DNA of 64,000 nucleotides from Strobilurus pachycystidiatus (GCA_019915135.1 JAHLMK010000026.1:240001-304000); one strand, 5' to 3'. Positions 33,729-45,487 are shown, numbered from the stretch's first letter. Translations and numbers: made by a program. Notes: a model not told the origin generated them from the letters alone.

Positions 33729-35378
33729 TTACGGAAGTACGGGAAACAATTCGAGGCCCCGCTGCCAACGTGTAGCACGATCTCGTAGCCAATCCTCCCT
33801 CTTAGCCGCTGATGCGTTCTCCCAAAACTTCTCCTGTGTTTGAAAATCATTCGCGACCCATCTGAAGAGCCCACCGGCGGTATACTGCGTCCACGAGTAG
33901 CGACGTTCACCGGGCTGAATAGGGCAATTGGAATGTACAAGGAGGGCAGAGGGTATGAAGATGGTGGCGCCAGGAGGGAAGTCAATTACCAATTTCAGAT
34001 CCCAAAGAACGAGTTGCCCTCCGCGTTTATAGTTGAACGGACCAGCGCAGGTAATTCCGCACCACCCATCGGGTTTATTGGCGGTGTCGGCGTGCGGATT
34101 CGTAGCGGTCTGGGGACCACTGTTAACAGTCAAACAAGAAAAGACGCTATTATCAAAGTTCCGGCGAAGGCGAGGGTTGGCTTCGTGAAGTTGAGCCTGA
34201 TTCGCTGCGTAGGCATCGTACATTGGGCGATTATACGTCCGAAAGAGGTCTGAGAGAGCTCAGCCGGGGAAGCAGATGAAGCGTATAGAAGTGGCTTACT
34301 ATTGAGAAACCCTGAGGCGCGATGCATTGCGGGGTGGGCGCGTAGGCTTTCCATGAAACGGCGAGCCGACTTTGAAAGTCGACGATTACCCGGACGCTGC
34401 CATAGCGTCAACAACAAGAAAACCAAAAGAATAGAGGACCTACCGTCTCACCACCGCCATGAGAAACACCAATCGCGGTTGCGGGAAACGGCCCTCGTTT
34501 ATGATTCTTTTCCTTGTGGGAGAACTTGACTTTTGGCGCACCCTCCTCAATCGCAGTTCCCAGGGGGCGGATCACCTCCCTCATCCATTGCTCGGCGTCC
34601 TTGGGCATTCCGCCAATGCATGCGAGCAGGCGACGCTTACGGTCGACAAGGGGAATGCTTCCCTGGCCCTCGTAGCGAAGATGAACCCATCCCGGTTGAG
34701 AACTGAGAGCATCGGCGTCTCGTCTATCTTTCGCGAAGGAGCGTCGTAGGCCGCCGAAGCCAGAGGAGTTCACAGGCAAATCCTCCGCATCGAGATCGAA
34801 CTCCAGAATACGGTCCATGGCCTCCTCGACATGCTGTTTGGTGGCCTCCTTCGCATAGTCGCCGGAAGCATCCCGCTCCCGGCGTTTCTTGGCGCGACGT
34901 TGGTGAGATCCTCTCTGCCGGGCCTTCTTGCCGCGCACCGGACTTGACGAGCGAATTGGGGGGCAGGATGGCAAGGAGACACTATAGAGGGAGGGGGTGC
35001 GAGGACCGAGAATAGGGGAGGGATGTATCGTACTGGCAGGACTTGGAATATGCAGCGGAGGGGGGCAGAGAGACAGACGACCGCCGTCACAGGGAGAGGC
35101 GGAGAAAGAGGAGGAAGGTTGCGTTTGGGCGGGCTAAGAGGCATAAATGTCACGAAGGGCTGACAAAAGAAAATAAGTACCTGCACGGCCTCCCCGCCCA
35201 ACGCGCTCTCTTCGTCCGTCTCAAGATCTTCCTCGCCTTCCTCCACGTCTACGTCGCTCACGGCGTCGAGCTCTGCAAACCGAAGCTTCAACAGATCTTC
35301 AGCGTCAACGTCGCATACATAGGGCTTGCCTAGGGCGTACGGGCTGAAGGTGGTACCCGAACGCGTCGCTCGCGACAT
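33729..35378 (-). CDS. TET/JBP-type 2-oxoglutarate/Fe(II) dioxygenase
   Basis: The family oxidises modified bases (5-methylcytosine in TET, thymine in JBP) using Fe(II) and 2-oxoglutarate. The protein starts MSRATRSGTTFSPYALGKPY. A basic region follows (GKKARQRGSHQRRAKKRRER), then VNSSGFGGLRRSFAKDRRDA, SQPGWVHLRYEGQGSIPLV and RRLSKSARRFMESLRAHP. The catalytic core begins RRNFDNSVFSCLTVNSGP. Iron ligands are the H-A-D of NPHADTANKPDGWCGI (about 34090) and H of LLVHSNCP (about 33935). The arginine of GERRYSWTQYTAGGLFRWV is the likely 2-oxoglutarate binder. No lesion was noticed in the core after short introns are removed. Its place in a KDZ element matches the reported linkage of these genes with KDZ transposons in basidiomycetes; the substrate is not known. 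Confidence 0.88.
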
Positions 35379-36002
35379 CTGGGGCAGAAGTCAGTGCCGT
35401 ATTTGAGAGGAAACCCAAACCAGAGAAGAGTAGAGCGTAGACAAAGGTATAAGGCCTGAAACAAGCAGTGACGGCGCGGGCGCGTCCCATGGTGGAGTCG
35501 GCAGACCCCGCGCGCCAAAGTATGCCAAAGGAGCAGGAGAAAGGAAAGGAATAATAGTATCACGCAGATAAAAAATAATCGAGGCCGAAGGCAAGCAGCG
35601 ACGGTGCGGGCGCGTCCCATGGTGGAGTCGACGGACCCCGCGCGCCAAAGCATGCCAACGGAAGAGAAAGAGAGAGGGAGAAAAAAAACGAACGCAGTAC
35701 TCACCGTTCTGTGCCAACCAGTCGTCGCTGTCTGGCCTGCGCAGGCGTTGTCAATGTAACTGTTGGGGTGAAAGAACATACACGAACTCACGTGCACGAA
35801 GTCGTCATTTCCAAATCTGTGGCTCTGCGCACGGACCACCAAGCCACTATGGATGCGGGTACTTTTCACTCAAGGCAATCAATACAAGTGAGGTTCAGCT
35901 CTAAACAGCTGTAACAAGAAAAGTAGTTTAATTATTAGACATGATATACAAAGAAAAGAAAATGAATATGAGAGGTGTAGGCGATCTTCAACACGGCTAC
36001 AG
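35379..36002. other. spacer with 70-bp direct repeat
   Basis: A GC-rich block of about 69 bp at 35462-35530 (AAGCAGTGACGGCGCGGGCG...) is repeated at 35592-35660, 130 bp apart, each followed by an A-rich purine tract. No gene was seen; a minus-strand open frame through it lacks any domain. Confidence 0.6.
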
Positions 36003-36682
36003 TTACTTCTCCGTCTCAACAGCCAAAATATGCTGACGACGTTGAGCCTTGAGCTCGTTGTTCCACCCACGAACGCGCAGGGCCGAGTCATCGTAGTCGT
36101 TCGGTCGCTGGAGATGACCGGTACGCGGGAGCAGTAATTTGTTCGCGCTACATCAATCATGCAATGCGTGAGCCGTAGGAGTCTTCGAGCCATGGAGAAG
36201 TCTACACACAGATACCGCCGCTGTTGACTCTCCGACCGCAAGCTTGGGCGACGCTTCTGGCGACTGGCGGCAGCGTAACGGTTTTGCTGGGCGCGATAAG
36301 CCTTGAACTCCTCCGCGGGTACGCTTTTCAGTTCTGCGCGCTTGCTGCATAGGCAATCATTAATCAGCGCCCGATTCAGTAAATGTAATGCAACATACCG
36401 TGCTTTTGACGCGCGATACGTTGCCCGTCGCCGTTCCGCCCTTGCCTCCTCCTCGCTGATTGGTCCGTCCTCTTCCTCCTCCTCGACCTCTCCGTCCAGC
36501 AAAGAGCCCGCGACATCCTGGTCGGCTAATGGAGCCGGTGCACGCTCATCCTGCCCAGAAGTACCGCCGGTGTGGTCGTTGTCTTTCGCGGCTTTGTCGG
36601 CTGCCCACCGCCGATTGAGTTCTTCGATTTGAGCCGGCGTGTGTCCAGCGCGAAGCATCATGGCATATTTTTCACGAGCCAT
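36003..36682 (-). CDS. small charged protein, unrecognised
   Basis: Starts MAREKYAMMLRAGHTPAQIE, then an acidic stretch (GEVEEEEEDGPISEEE) and a basic part RAERRRATYRASKAR. After an intron it reads RAELKSVPAEEFKAYRAQQN, RYAAASRQKRRPSL. The last exon reads LLLPRTGHLQRPNDYDDSAL, RVRGWNNELKAQRRQH and stops at 36003. Alternating acidic and basic coiled segments suggest a nuclear DNA- or protein-binding role. No named domain. Confidence 0.6.
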
Positions 36683-37861
36683 GGCGTGCGTCTGTCGGAG
36701 GCGGGTGGGAGGGCAAATGAAGCTGCGGCAATACTGGTTGATGGTGGTGGAAATCAAGATCGGCTAGCTTACGTGGTGTGTCCACACCTCAACTCCTCTT
36801 GTCCTCCTTGCGCTAACTCGAAATTGACTCAAGATACTACCTTGAAACAACGTACCTGCATGCTATGAAAGCAATTCTATTCTGTGAAAAATTCTTACAG
36901 AGCACTGACCGAGTTCTGGTGCTATAATGAACACAATTTTGATTGAGAGCTATGTAATACGGGGTGCGCCTGTGATTTTAGCATACGTGGTGTGTCCACA
37001 CCGATGACTTGTCCTTGTTGTTAGTTTGTGCGGTCGTCTTGGGAGGCCTCCCCGTCCTACGACTTGAGCATGTTATGTACAAGCATTGCGGTCCCATGGC
37101 AAGTGTGCTATGAATGAGAGCAGCGAACGACGTTCAATTAACCAGCTTACCACATTTCATTCGAAGGCCAAGTACACACCACTGTGGTAGTCTTGGTTAA
37201 CGGCGGTCCTTGTGCGCGTATGAGGCCAACTGTAGAGACGCCATAAATATGGCTAAGAAGCTGAAGCCAACTCGCGGCCAGGACTGCGAAGGTGAGCTCA
37301 ATGAAAGATCGCGAGCAGTCGAGAAAACCGAGGAAAACGAAGCCAGGAGGGAATGCGAACCTACGTGGTGCGTCCACATACTCGGTCTGAACCTACGTGG
37401 TGCGTCCACGCGCTGGTCTCAAATGCGTCAAGCTTCGCTATAGACTGTGCTGGAACGAGCGGGGAGACGGACAAGACTCTGAGTAACATGGGCTGTCTTA
37501 ACTGTGTCCACCAGAGGCTGTCCTGAGCGTGTCCACCAGAGATGTGTCGAAGTGAGGCTTGGAAGTAGACATGCGATAAAGCAAATTAACTCCAGTGAAG
37601 AGCCATGCATGACACAACCGCAGAGTGATACGTAGGCCTCCTTTTGAGGTCGGTTCTCATAATCAGCTCAATCGTCTTTGAATTATCTGGTAAATTGATG
37701 AGAACACGAGGGAGAACATATCAAGATTGGCGAACTTGACACAGAAGTCCCGAGAGCCGATTTGGCAGGTTATTACGTCGAAAGGTGGCGTAGGCGCCTT
37801 CAGCGGTATTAAATGATCACGGCAACTTAGTGTCGACCCATAAACTTGCCTTGTAACCACC
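36683..37861. promoter_or_regulatory. long intergenic region with four copies of a 16-bp dyad motif
   Basis: TACGTGGTGYGTCCAC occurs at 36770-36785, 36984-36999, 37362-37377 and 37394-37409. GTGG and CCAC form a dyad. Two shorter GTGTCCACCAGAG words follow at about 37503 and 37527. It lies between a minus-strand gene and a plus-strand gene, so it could be a shared upstream control region. No gene was found inside. Confidence 0.65.
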
Positions 37862-38479
37862 ATGTCCGTACCAAAGTGGTGCTCGTACATGACCGTAGAG
37901 CAGCGCGAGGCTGAGGTTGCTTTCCGCCGAGCTGTTCTCACTCAACCGTGAGCCGACTTCGTTATGTTTGCGGCCGCGAACACTTACCTCGCACATCCAG
38001 AAATTACCAATGGGAGTCTCCTCAGTATCCCTCCTTCTTTACCACCCATATCTACGACATTTGGTTCCCCACGACGCCTGAAATGTACGCGGATATCGAC
38101 CATTTTTTCCCGGCTTTCGAGGCGGCCCTTGTAGAATTTCGCCTGAAGCACACGCTCCGCATCTATTACAGGGAGTGGGCTCAGCGGTTCCCGGAGGATT
38201 CCGAAGGGTTCTCACCAGCGGAGCGGCGCATGCATCAGAGGCACCGCAAGAAGGTGCGATCGTTCTTGCCATGTCGAGTCGCCAGCCGTTGCTGATGGAG
38301 TTCATTGCTAGACGATAGTCAAGATTCTCATCAACAAGCTCGTGCAGCATTGGAATGGAGAAGGTCGTCCTACGGGGCGTGACGGGCGAATGGATGTCAT
38401 GTTGGTTCGCGTCGATGTTTTGCATGAGCTGGTGGATGACTTCGATATACATTTCCCCCCCGGTGAGGCGATTACCTAA
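37862..38479 (+). CDS. unrecognised FFTTH-family protein, copy 2
   Basis: Starts MSVPKWCSYMTVEQREAEVA. An intron (37947-38003, GTGAGC...CCAG) precedes YPSFFTTHIYDIWFPTTPEM and YYREWAQRFPED. A second intron after RHRKK is followed by TIVKILINKLVQHWNGEGRP, TGRDGRMDVMLVR and VLHELVDDF. It is the paralogue of 30201-30810 with the same exon layout. The function is unknown. Confidence 0.8.
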
Positions 38480-38735
38480 AGTACAGCGCGTAGTGTAGCA
38501 CCAATATCTTGAAATCGACTAGTTAGCAGTGGCGCACTTTGATAATATGTGAACGTGAGGAAAAACATACGGAGAAGGTGGGGATCAAGTGACGGTGCCA
38601 CCCCCGGTCAGTTACCTCGCGACCGAGTCTGGAATTCAACTAGGTAGCCGACCGGCTAAAGCCGGCGTACTACATATTGAGGCACAGTTTGCGCCTCCGT
38701 CCTTACCTTTTCCGCGACTCAGCTTGCCCGCCACT

Positions 38736-39251
38736 ATGAGCGACTACCTTGATATTCAGCCAGTTCGTGAGGAGGCCAGAGCGGAAATATACGAGGCCGT
38801 GCGACGCCTGCGTAGCGTTGTGCGTAACGCATATCTCGAGTGGAAGCCAGGTACGCCACTCGTATCCGGCGGTTACCGATAATGATTACTGATCGATGTC
38901 ATACGTTTTAGAAGTTCCACCCGACAACCCTGATGATATTGTGCCTCGTACTATGGAGGTTGGAGAACTCGACAATGAGGTCGACGACTGGCTCACCAGT
39001 ATCGACAAGCCGAATTACCGCACCGCTTTCGTTCAAATGAACTTGAACGACATGTTGAACCTCCGGCTTTTTGCCGTCAGTACGTGCTTCCGTTCCTGAT
39101 CGTCGCCTCCGCTGATAATGACTTTCTAGTTGTTACCCGCCTGGAGACTCGTGTCGCGGGGTTACTGACTCTGGCTCTGCCTTTGGAGCCCCACTCCGCG
39201 GAGCTCTATGATTTCATCAATCAGTTGAGAGAGTTGGTAGTGCATCACTGA
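38736..39251 (+). CDS. small acidic protein, unrecognised
   Basis: MSDYLDIQPVREEARAEIYE, then an intron (GTACGC...TTTTAG). EVPPDNPDDIVPRTMEVGEL and WLTSIDKPNYRTAFVQMNLN follow. After a second intron it reads IVTRLETRVAGLLTLALPLE and HSAELYDFINQLRELVVHH. The helical C-terminus could be a coiled coil. No known domain. Confidence 0.6.
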
Positions 39252-39622
39252 GACTGTTAATAGCGCGATACTCGATTGTAGTTCACTTTGAATTTGTGAT
39301 AATCTTGACACCTGAATCTCGGCACACGAGCATGTTCTCTTACGCGAACTGACGCTCAACGGCGTTTGCGAATTTACGAATACTCTCGCTTTACGCGAAC
39401 TGACGCTCAACGGCGTTTGCGAATTTACGAATACTCTCGCTCGCCTCCGGACGCCTCTTCTGAATCCGACTCGTATACCCGCCTGGAGACTCGTGTCCGC
39501 GGTACTACTGGACTTGAATTTGGGATGATCTTGAGACCTGAATCTCGGGCACACCCCTATTTCCTTTTATGCCCACTGACGGTCAACGGCTTTGGCAAAT
39601 TTACGAATCCGACTGGTAAGTA
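39252..39622. repeat. 51-bp tandem repeat and partial gene duplication
   Basis: TACGCGAACTGACGCTCAAC and following bases are repeated exactly at 39341-39391 and 39392-39442. A decayed third copy lies at about 39578-39608. CCCGCCTGGAGACTCGTGTC occurs at about 39128 (last exon of the preceding gene) and again at about 39478. The 3' end of that gene has therefore been partly duplicated. Confidence 0.75.
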
Positions 39623-40112
39623 TTAACCGGTAACCCTCTTCGCGCGACAGGCAGATTCCTCTCCTTCGGCCTCTTCTCCCTCGCCCGAACTCTCATCCGA
39701 ATCCGCCTCGAGTTCGTCCATGTCCATATCTTCATCGTCCGGCGCAGCGGCAGATCCCGGGCGCACCGGGTTCGTCCTCGCTAACCTCTCCTTTATCTCA
39801 TCAACCAGTTCATTGTACAGACCGCCGTAATAGTCGAAGCAGTACAGGCATTCGTCCGCCGTTCCCTGATGCACGACCCCGTCCCTGTTCTTGTCTGCGG
39901 AGCACGTTAGTCAAGGAAGAAGGGTCCCCGGAAAGTCCAACGCACGCTCGGGAAACAGTACTTTCAGCAGCAATTTATCTAACTCATCTGCGGGGATGAG
40001 TCGCTCACCTGAGGAACATGAGCATCTCGAAAAGGCAATGAAAAGAGAAACGAACTATACCTTTGATCAAATCTACGTGTGTATCAACCGGTGTGTTAAC
40101 TGGAGCGTTCAT
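39623..40112 (-). CDS. small acidic-tailed protein, unrecognised
   Basis: Three minus-strand exons are read. The first is MNAPVNTPVDTHVDLIK. The second, after GTATAG...CCTCAG, is GERLIPADELDKLLLKVLFP. The third is NKNRDGVVHQGTADECLYCF, DYYGGLYNELVDEIKERLAR with an acidic Asp/Glu/Ser tail. The CLYC mot suggests at most a weak metal site. Function unknown. Confidence 0.6.
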
Positions 40113-40571
40113 GGTATCGTGAATTCGAATGAAGCGACGAAGACTGAGGCAATGTAATTTATAAGACGGCGATGGAAGCGAATAGATTTATATTTATACG
40201 ACGGTCGACGCATAGATGGCCGAGAGATAGAGAGAACCGAAATGGACCAAGGAAGAAGATGCGTCTAAATCACCTTGACAGTCAATTGACAGTTGCACAA
40301 TTACGAGAATGAGTACTCTGAACGCGAATTCTAACGCGTCCAGCTCAATTGAAACAAAACAAAACAAATAGCATTCCTCGCGGCGGGAGAACAACAACAA
40401 CATACTACGACTACATACAAGAAGAAAAGCGACTACGCTACATCAGACAACGATACACAACAAGCACGCTACTAAACTAATCAAACACGCTACGCAACGA
40501 AGATATCACATGAAGAACTTGTATGACAGTGAGCCACGATGGAAACAAAAACCCCGCCGAGCACATAGCCC
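40113..40571. other. no gene seen
   Basis: AT-rich spacer between two minus-strand genes. A short CAATTGACAG-type repeat occurs at about 40270-40290. It probably contains 3' flank of the following gene. Confidence 0.4.
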
Positions 40572-41532
40572 TCACGGGAGGAAATACGCAGAACCGGTAT
40601 TGAGAGCCGCTTCAACTTCTTCGCGGCCCTTCTGGATGGTGAGAACACCGTTGTAAGTGGCACCGCTGACTCCCGTGACGTGGGGCGAAGTGCTGTTCCT
40701 AAGAAGGGAGGGTAATGCGTCAGTGTCGTCTTGGGAGACGGAGGCCAAGCACCAACCAACCGGCCGTAACACCAACAACGCCGCGTCCGCGGGTGACCGC
40801 GTAATATGGGCCCGGCGTCCCGGGAGCGGGTACTTCGTAGTTGAAGTTGGGGGGCAGAACCGCGTACGGTGGGTCTGTCATGATAGATGGTGAGTTTAGA
40901 AAGAGACTTCAGCGCAAGTAAGGAATACGAACATGTAAGGGCGACCGGGGTCGCAGGCTGGACGGGCTGGACGGGCGCAGCGACGGGCGCAGCGACGGGC
41001 GCAGCGACTGGCTGGGCGACTGGCTGGACGACTGGCTGGACGACGGGGGCCGCAACAGGCGGGGCGATCGGCGCAACGGGCTGGGCAACAGGCGCAACGG
41101 GTTGGGCGACGGGCGCAGCGGGTTGGGCGACGGGGGCAGCAACAGGCTGGGGGGGGGCTGAATTGACATAAGTCACTAAACTAGATATCTCGTAAATTAG
41201 GACGAGAACTTACCAGACTGAACATGCGCGCCAACATTGGACTGGCCGCCAGCTGTGTTGACACCTAGGTCGGAGATATCAGGAGATATGCAAAGTGGGG
41301 AAAGCGAAAGAAACACGTACCTGACCCTCCCGGGACAGAGGTTGCGGACGCGACTAGAGTGTTCAGCAAGTCGGCCTGGCCCGGCGCCAAACTGACAGCA
41401 AGCAGACGCTGCGCCAGATCTGGGCGACGCGATCAGTCAGTGGTCGGAGAAGAGGCGTAAGGCAAGGCGGTTCATACCCAAAAGATCACTGGCGTCGATG
41501 GGAGCAGGGGTTTGCGGCTTGCGTTCGACCAT
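40572..41532 (-). CDS. Pro/Ala-repeat protein with RNase H1 N-terminal (HBD/viroplasmin) domain
   Basis: Starts MVERKPQTPAPIDASDLL, with several short exons (DLAQRLLAVSLAPGQADLL; VNTAGGQSNVGAHVQS). A low-complexity region made of PVAQP and PVAAP units lies at 41160-40945. The last exons read PPYAVLPPNFNYEVPAPGTP, YYAVTRGRGVVGVTAGW, then HVTGVSGATYNGVLTIQKGR, EEVEAAL. The YYAVTRGR..G(V)..W....VTGVSGA.Y...T...EA pattern is the hybrid-binding domain of RNase H1 N-termini and caulimovirus-type viroplasmin domains. It binds RNA/DNA hybrids in known members. A catalytic RNase H domain is absent. Confidence 0.7.
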
Positions 41533-41855
41533 TGTCACTGGGAGATGATGGGAGGCGAAAGAGGGAGAGACAAGGAGCATTGTGGACGGAGAATCGACGT
41601 TAAATACGAGAACCGTGGGTATGACTATACAGTCGCGGCGTATTGGGTTCAAGTTGGAGATTGCCGTGACTGGTGGCGTGGATTTCGTCGAAGGCCCCAG
41701 GCCGAAATTACTCAGCAAGTCCCCGCAACCCACAGACAGGACGCTAAGGAACGGCGCTGTAGGCGCGAAGACTGTGGCGCGAAGACTGTGATGGCAAGAG
41801 AAAAAGAAAAGAGAGGTGCCGGGTATGTTTTTCCACGATCAAACATGTGTTGTGA
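41533..41855. promoter_or_regulatory. divergent intergenic region
   Basis: The HBD gene starts leftward at 41532 and the large AT-hook gene rightward at about 41856, so both probably use this 320-bp interval for initiation. A first small exon of the rightward gene may lie at about 41791. Confidence 0.4.
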
Positions 41856-44800
41856 TTGACGTACGGCATCAGGCACACTGACGACGACGTTCTTTCCGAC
41901 CAATCATCTGACGACGAGGACGACGAGGACGAGCGACCCACGGCCAATGGCGACGAAGACGACGAGGAAGAGCTGCCCAAGCTGATACCTTGGAGAAAAG
42001 GCTGGCTCAAAGGCGACGCCCTAGAGTACGCCCTGACTCATCGCGACAAATTCCACGAACAGAACGCTCTTGACCACAAGCTCGGCTGCGCCTATGTGAC
42101 GCGGGTTGCGAACGATATGTTGCGCGAATTCGGAACCTTTGGACCCTGGGGCGCGTCGTCGAAGGCTCTCGAAGACCGTACCGACTACTGCTCCACCGAT
42201 GACGAGGAAGAGGTTGAAGGGAAGAAAGCCCCCCCCGAGGGCGAGACTGTGCAGGCCCGAGACGCTCGCCTACTCAAGGTGGCCGAAATCCAGCGCTTCC
42301 GAAAGGTGCGTTCCGCTTCGTGTTCTTTAACGAGCAATCTAACATAACTCATGTTAGAGCCTCACTGGCTGGTTCAAATACGAATACAAGCTCAGTCATG
42401 GCGATACAACGCGCAGCCGGGGTCGCCCCAAGAAACGAAAGAAAGACGCCGCGACATCGAGCGCAAACGACGACTCGCCTGAGTCGCTTGCTTCTCTTCT
42501 GGTCCATGAATTGCTCGGACTTGGCCAGAACTCCACCCGCGTCCCCCATCCTTGCCAACTCTATGCCAAGGATCAACCTCCCGCTTTCCGTCAGCAATTT
42601 CTCTCCCGCTTTAAGAAGTCTGGCAAGCCGGCGAAGGACAGGGTGGGAGATGAGATGGCTTGGGCGGCTGCTCGATTTCGCGCCGAACCAGAGGGCGTTC
42701 AGACGGAATATCAGAGAAAGGCTGAGATTTTGAAGGAGGAGGCAGCCGTGCGGCGGGAACGATTGGTGGAGAAGGTTCATTCGCGTCTTGATCCTGAGGA
42801 TGCCGACGAGTGAGTTATTCCCTTCTTCTCGTCATTTCCTTTGCCTTTTTTTCCTGACCTCGACATGTCAGGTTGCTCAACGATCTTCCGTATCTTCTGG
42901 ACCCGTTCTTCAACTCTCTCAGCGAAATGCTTAATTGCAAGATAAGCTTTCTGATGGGTGTTCCGCAACCGAAGGACAACGGCAAATTAATTGTTAAAGC
43001 GTTCGTATTTCCTCTTCGCTATCACGGGTTTCCCTTCACTGACCTTATCACGATCATACAGTATCACGAAGGGTCGCAATCACCATCCAGTTCCCGTGAA
43101 TTTCGAGAAGACGCCGCACTTCGGTATCCACATCAAGGGATTTCAGGACTTCCTGAAAGATAATGCCTACAGTGTGTATTGTTGTGTGGCATCGCGGTTC
43201 TTCCGGCTGACCTACTTGTGCAGAGAAAGAAGAGCTTCGTGCGGCCGCCATCCCCAACCACAAGCCATCTTCGTCCCCCAAGAAGGTGCCCCAGTACGAC
43301 GCAGACAAGATCGTCATCATTGTGCAGTCAATGGAGCTTCCAACCGGGGCCAAAGGCTCGGCGCGTCGAGATGGTCAGGAGGAAGACGAAGATGAAGATG
43401 GGGAGGAACCGCCTAAGGGATTAGCAGGGCGCCTTCAACGCAGAAATGAGCGTGACGCTAAGCGAAAACGCCGTGAAGAAGAAGGTTCTCCCGTCAAACG
43501 TCCTAGAGGTCGTCCGCGGAAGGAGAGAAAGGGGAAGCGCGCTGGTGACGAGGAGGAAGACGACGACGACGACGACATGGAGGAACCCAGGGATCGTGCT
43601 GGTAAAGAGAAGCGTGGCGGTGATGACGAGGAAGACGAGGAAGATGACGATGACAGGGCTGAGAAGGACAGGCCTCGAAAGCGTCAGAAGAAGTCTTTTC
43701 CTGAACCCAAGCCAAAGAAGATTCGCGCGCAGGCGAAAGCCAACGCCCGACCCCCCCAAGGAGACACTTCGATTGGCAACGTCACCACCAGCCGGCCGAC
43801 AGCGAAGGCCTCAATGGGAGCGTCAAGGGAGCAGCTACGAGCTTTGGCCCGTCGACTCGATGATCGATCCCCCTCGCCGGTCTTTGATGCACCCCCGCCG
43901 CGCAAGAGAGCTAAAACGACCTCACAATCGAATCGTGCTTCTCGCAGCGCTATGACACCAGCATCCGCCGAATCATTCACTTCGCAGACGAGCCGGCCAA
44001 AACCCAAGCGGCGATCTAGACCAGCTCCCATATCTCTCTCTCCGCCAGCACCAACGTTGCCCACTTCGCCCCGCCCGAATCCTTTTTCCCCGGTTGATAC
44101 GCGACTCCCTGCGGACGATGTGTCTCCGCTGGTTACACTCGCCAAGAAACGGCGCCGGAGAGTCATCGCCGAAGAGGAGGATGAGGAAGGGGAGGACCAG
44201 GCGGTGACAAGTCCGTCAACGCCGGGCAGAGATGAGGCAGGAGATGAGCAAGGAGACGATATGTCTCCGATGATTACACTCGCCAAGCGCAAGGAACGGC
44301 GCCTGGGAGTCATTGCCGAAGAGGAGGATGCGGAAGCAGAAGACCAGGCGGTGACAAGCCCGTCAACGCCGGGCAGGGATGAGGGCAGAGATGAGGGCAG
44401 AGATGAGGCAGGAGACGATCAGGAGAAAGGGAAGGCGAAACACGTTCCCTCCCCAGAGGATGAAGGCGATCCATTCGACTTCCAGGACTATCCAGACAAC
44501 CCCTTTGACAACTTCCACGACGATGCGTTCAATATCGATCCTGAAGATCAAATGGAGCAGGAGGTGGCCGCGGCGAGGGCAAGTGCACTGCCGGGAGACT
44601 CTCAACGGCGGTCTGGTGCTCGGCGAACCTCCGCCGGAGAACTTGTTGCGCCTCAGAGGCGGAAGGCGCTCGCAGTCTCAACACCACGGGTCCATCGGTC
44701 CCAGCCGAAACGGTTCGCGACTCCGCGTGTCGCTGATGAGCAACGCGTTCCACCAACCTCCGTTCCAACACTAGCACGCCCCTCAGTCGCACCGGCAGCT

Positions 44801-45487
44801 CGCGCACAGCGTATCCCGCCCACCGGCCAACGCCGCCCTGGCACCGTGGTCGTCTCGACAAAACCACCCTCTACGCGAGCGGCTATGGCGGCGGCGAGGG
44901 CTTCCGCACCACCCCACCCACTCCCTCCTCCCTTCAACCCCCTGGATCCGACGTTGTGGACGGACTGGGTGCAAACTTGCCACGCAAATATCAAGAATCT
45001 TGAGGTGGCAGAATATCAGACCTTGATCGTCTTGTGGCTCCGCGTCGAAGGCCTCAGCAAATTCGAGGTCGGGCAGTACAGCCTCCCAGCACGTCATCGA
45101 CCCGCACAAGTGGGCAGCTGGCAGAAGGCGAAAAGGAAGATTGTTCCGTCTTTGCCGCGGAAGGACGTGGGCAGTTTTGCAGCCGAATTCTGGGCATGGT
45201 GGAAGTCCATGCAGCCAGCTTGGAGGAATGTCGACGACGTGGCTGGGCCGTTGACGTCCGATCATCGCACGACAAACAATCGTGAGCGTCAATGGGGGAT
45301 ATTGCAGGACGCCAATGGTCGGAATGGGATGATATCGGTGATTGCGTGCCTGTACTGGTGGGGCCTTCACCATCATACGGGTGTTGAGCGCTTGCCGTCT
45401 GGGCTTATTGAGCAGTGGGAGGATGCAGTAGCGGACGTGGCGTTTGTTTTGAATGGTCTGTTGACGGCCGTCTCATTGATACCGTGA
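41856..45487 (+). CDS. large AT-hook protein of the split-gene family
   Basis: An acidic start (HTDDDVLSDQSSDDED) is followed by WRKGWLKGDALEYALTHRDK and QNALDHKLGCAYVTRVAND. After introns it reads WFKYEYKLSHGDTTRSRGRP, CQLYAKDQPPAFRQQFLSRF, EMAWAAARFRAEPEGVQTEY, then LNCKISFLMGVPQPKDNG, FEKTPHFGIHIKGFQDFLKD. A very long disordered exon from 43286 has the AT-hook KRPRGRPRKERKGK, acidic runs and two copies of an internal repeat around SPLVTLAKKRRRRVIAEEED and SPMITLAKRKERRLGVIAEE. A folded C-terminal domain ends it (DPTLWTDWVQTCHANIKNLE, FWAWWKSMQPAWRN, CLYWWGLHHH). That domain recurs in the gene ending at 50166. Minor-groove DNA binding by the AT-hook is the only role that can be suggested. 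Confidence 0.75.

Noticed and set aside
40887..41171. Plus-strand frame of Gly/Ala/Thr/Trp repeats
   Set aside because: It is the antisense of the Pro/Ala repeats of the minus-strand HBD gene.
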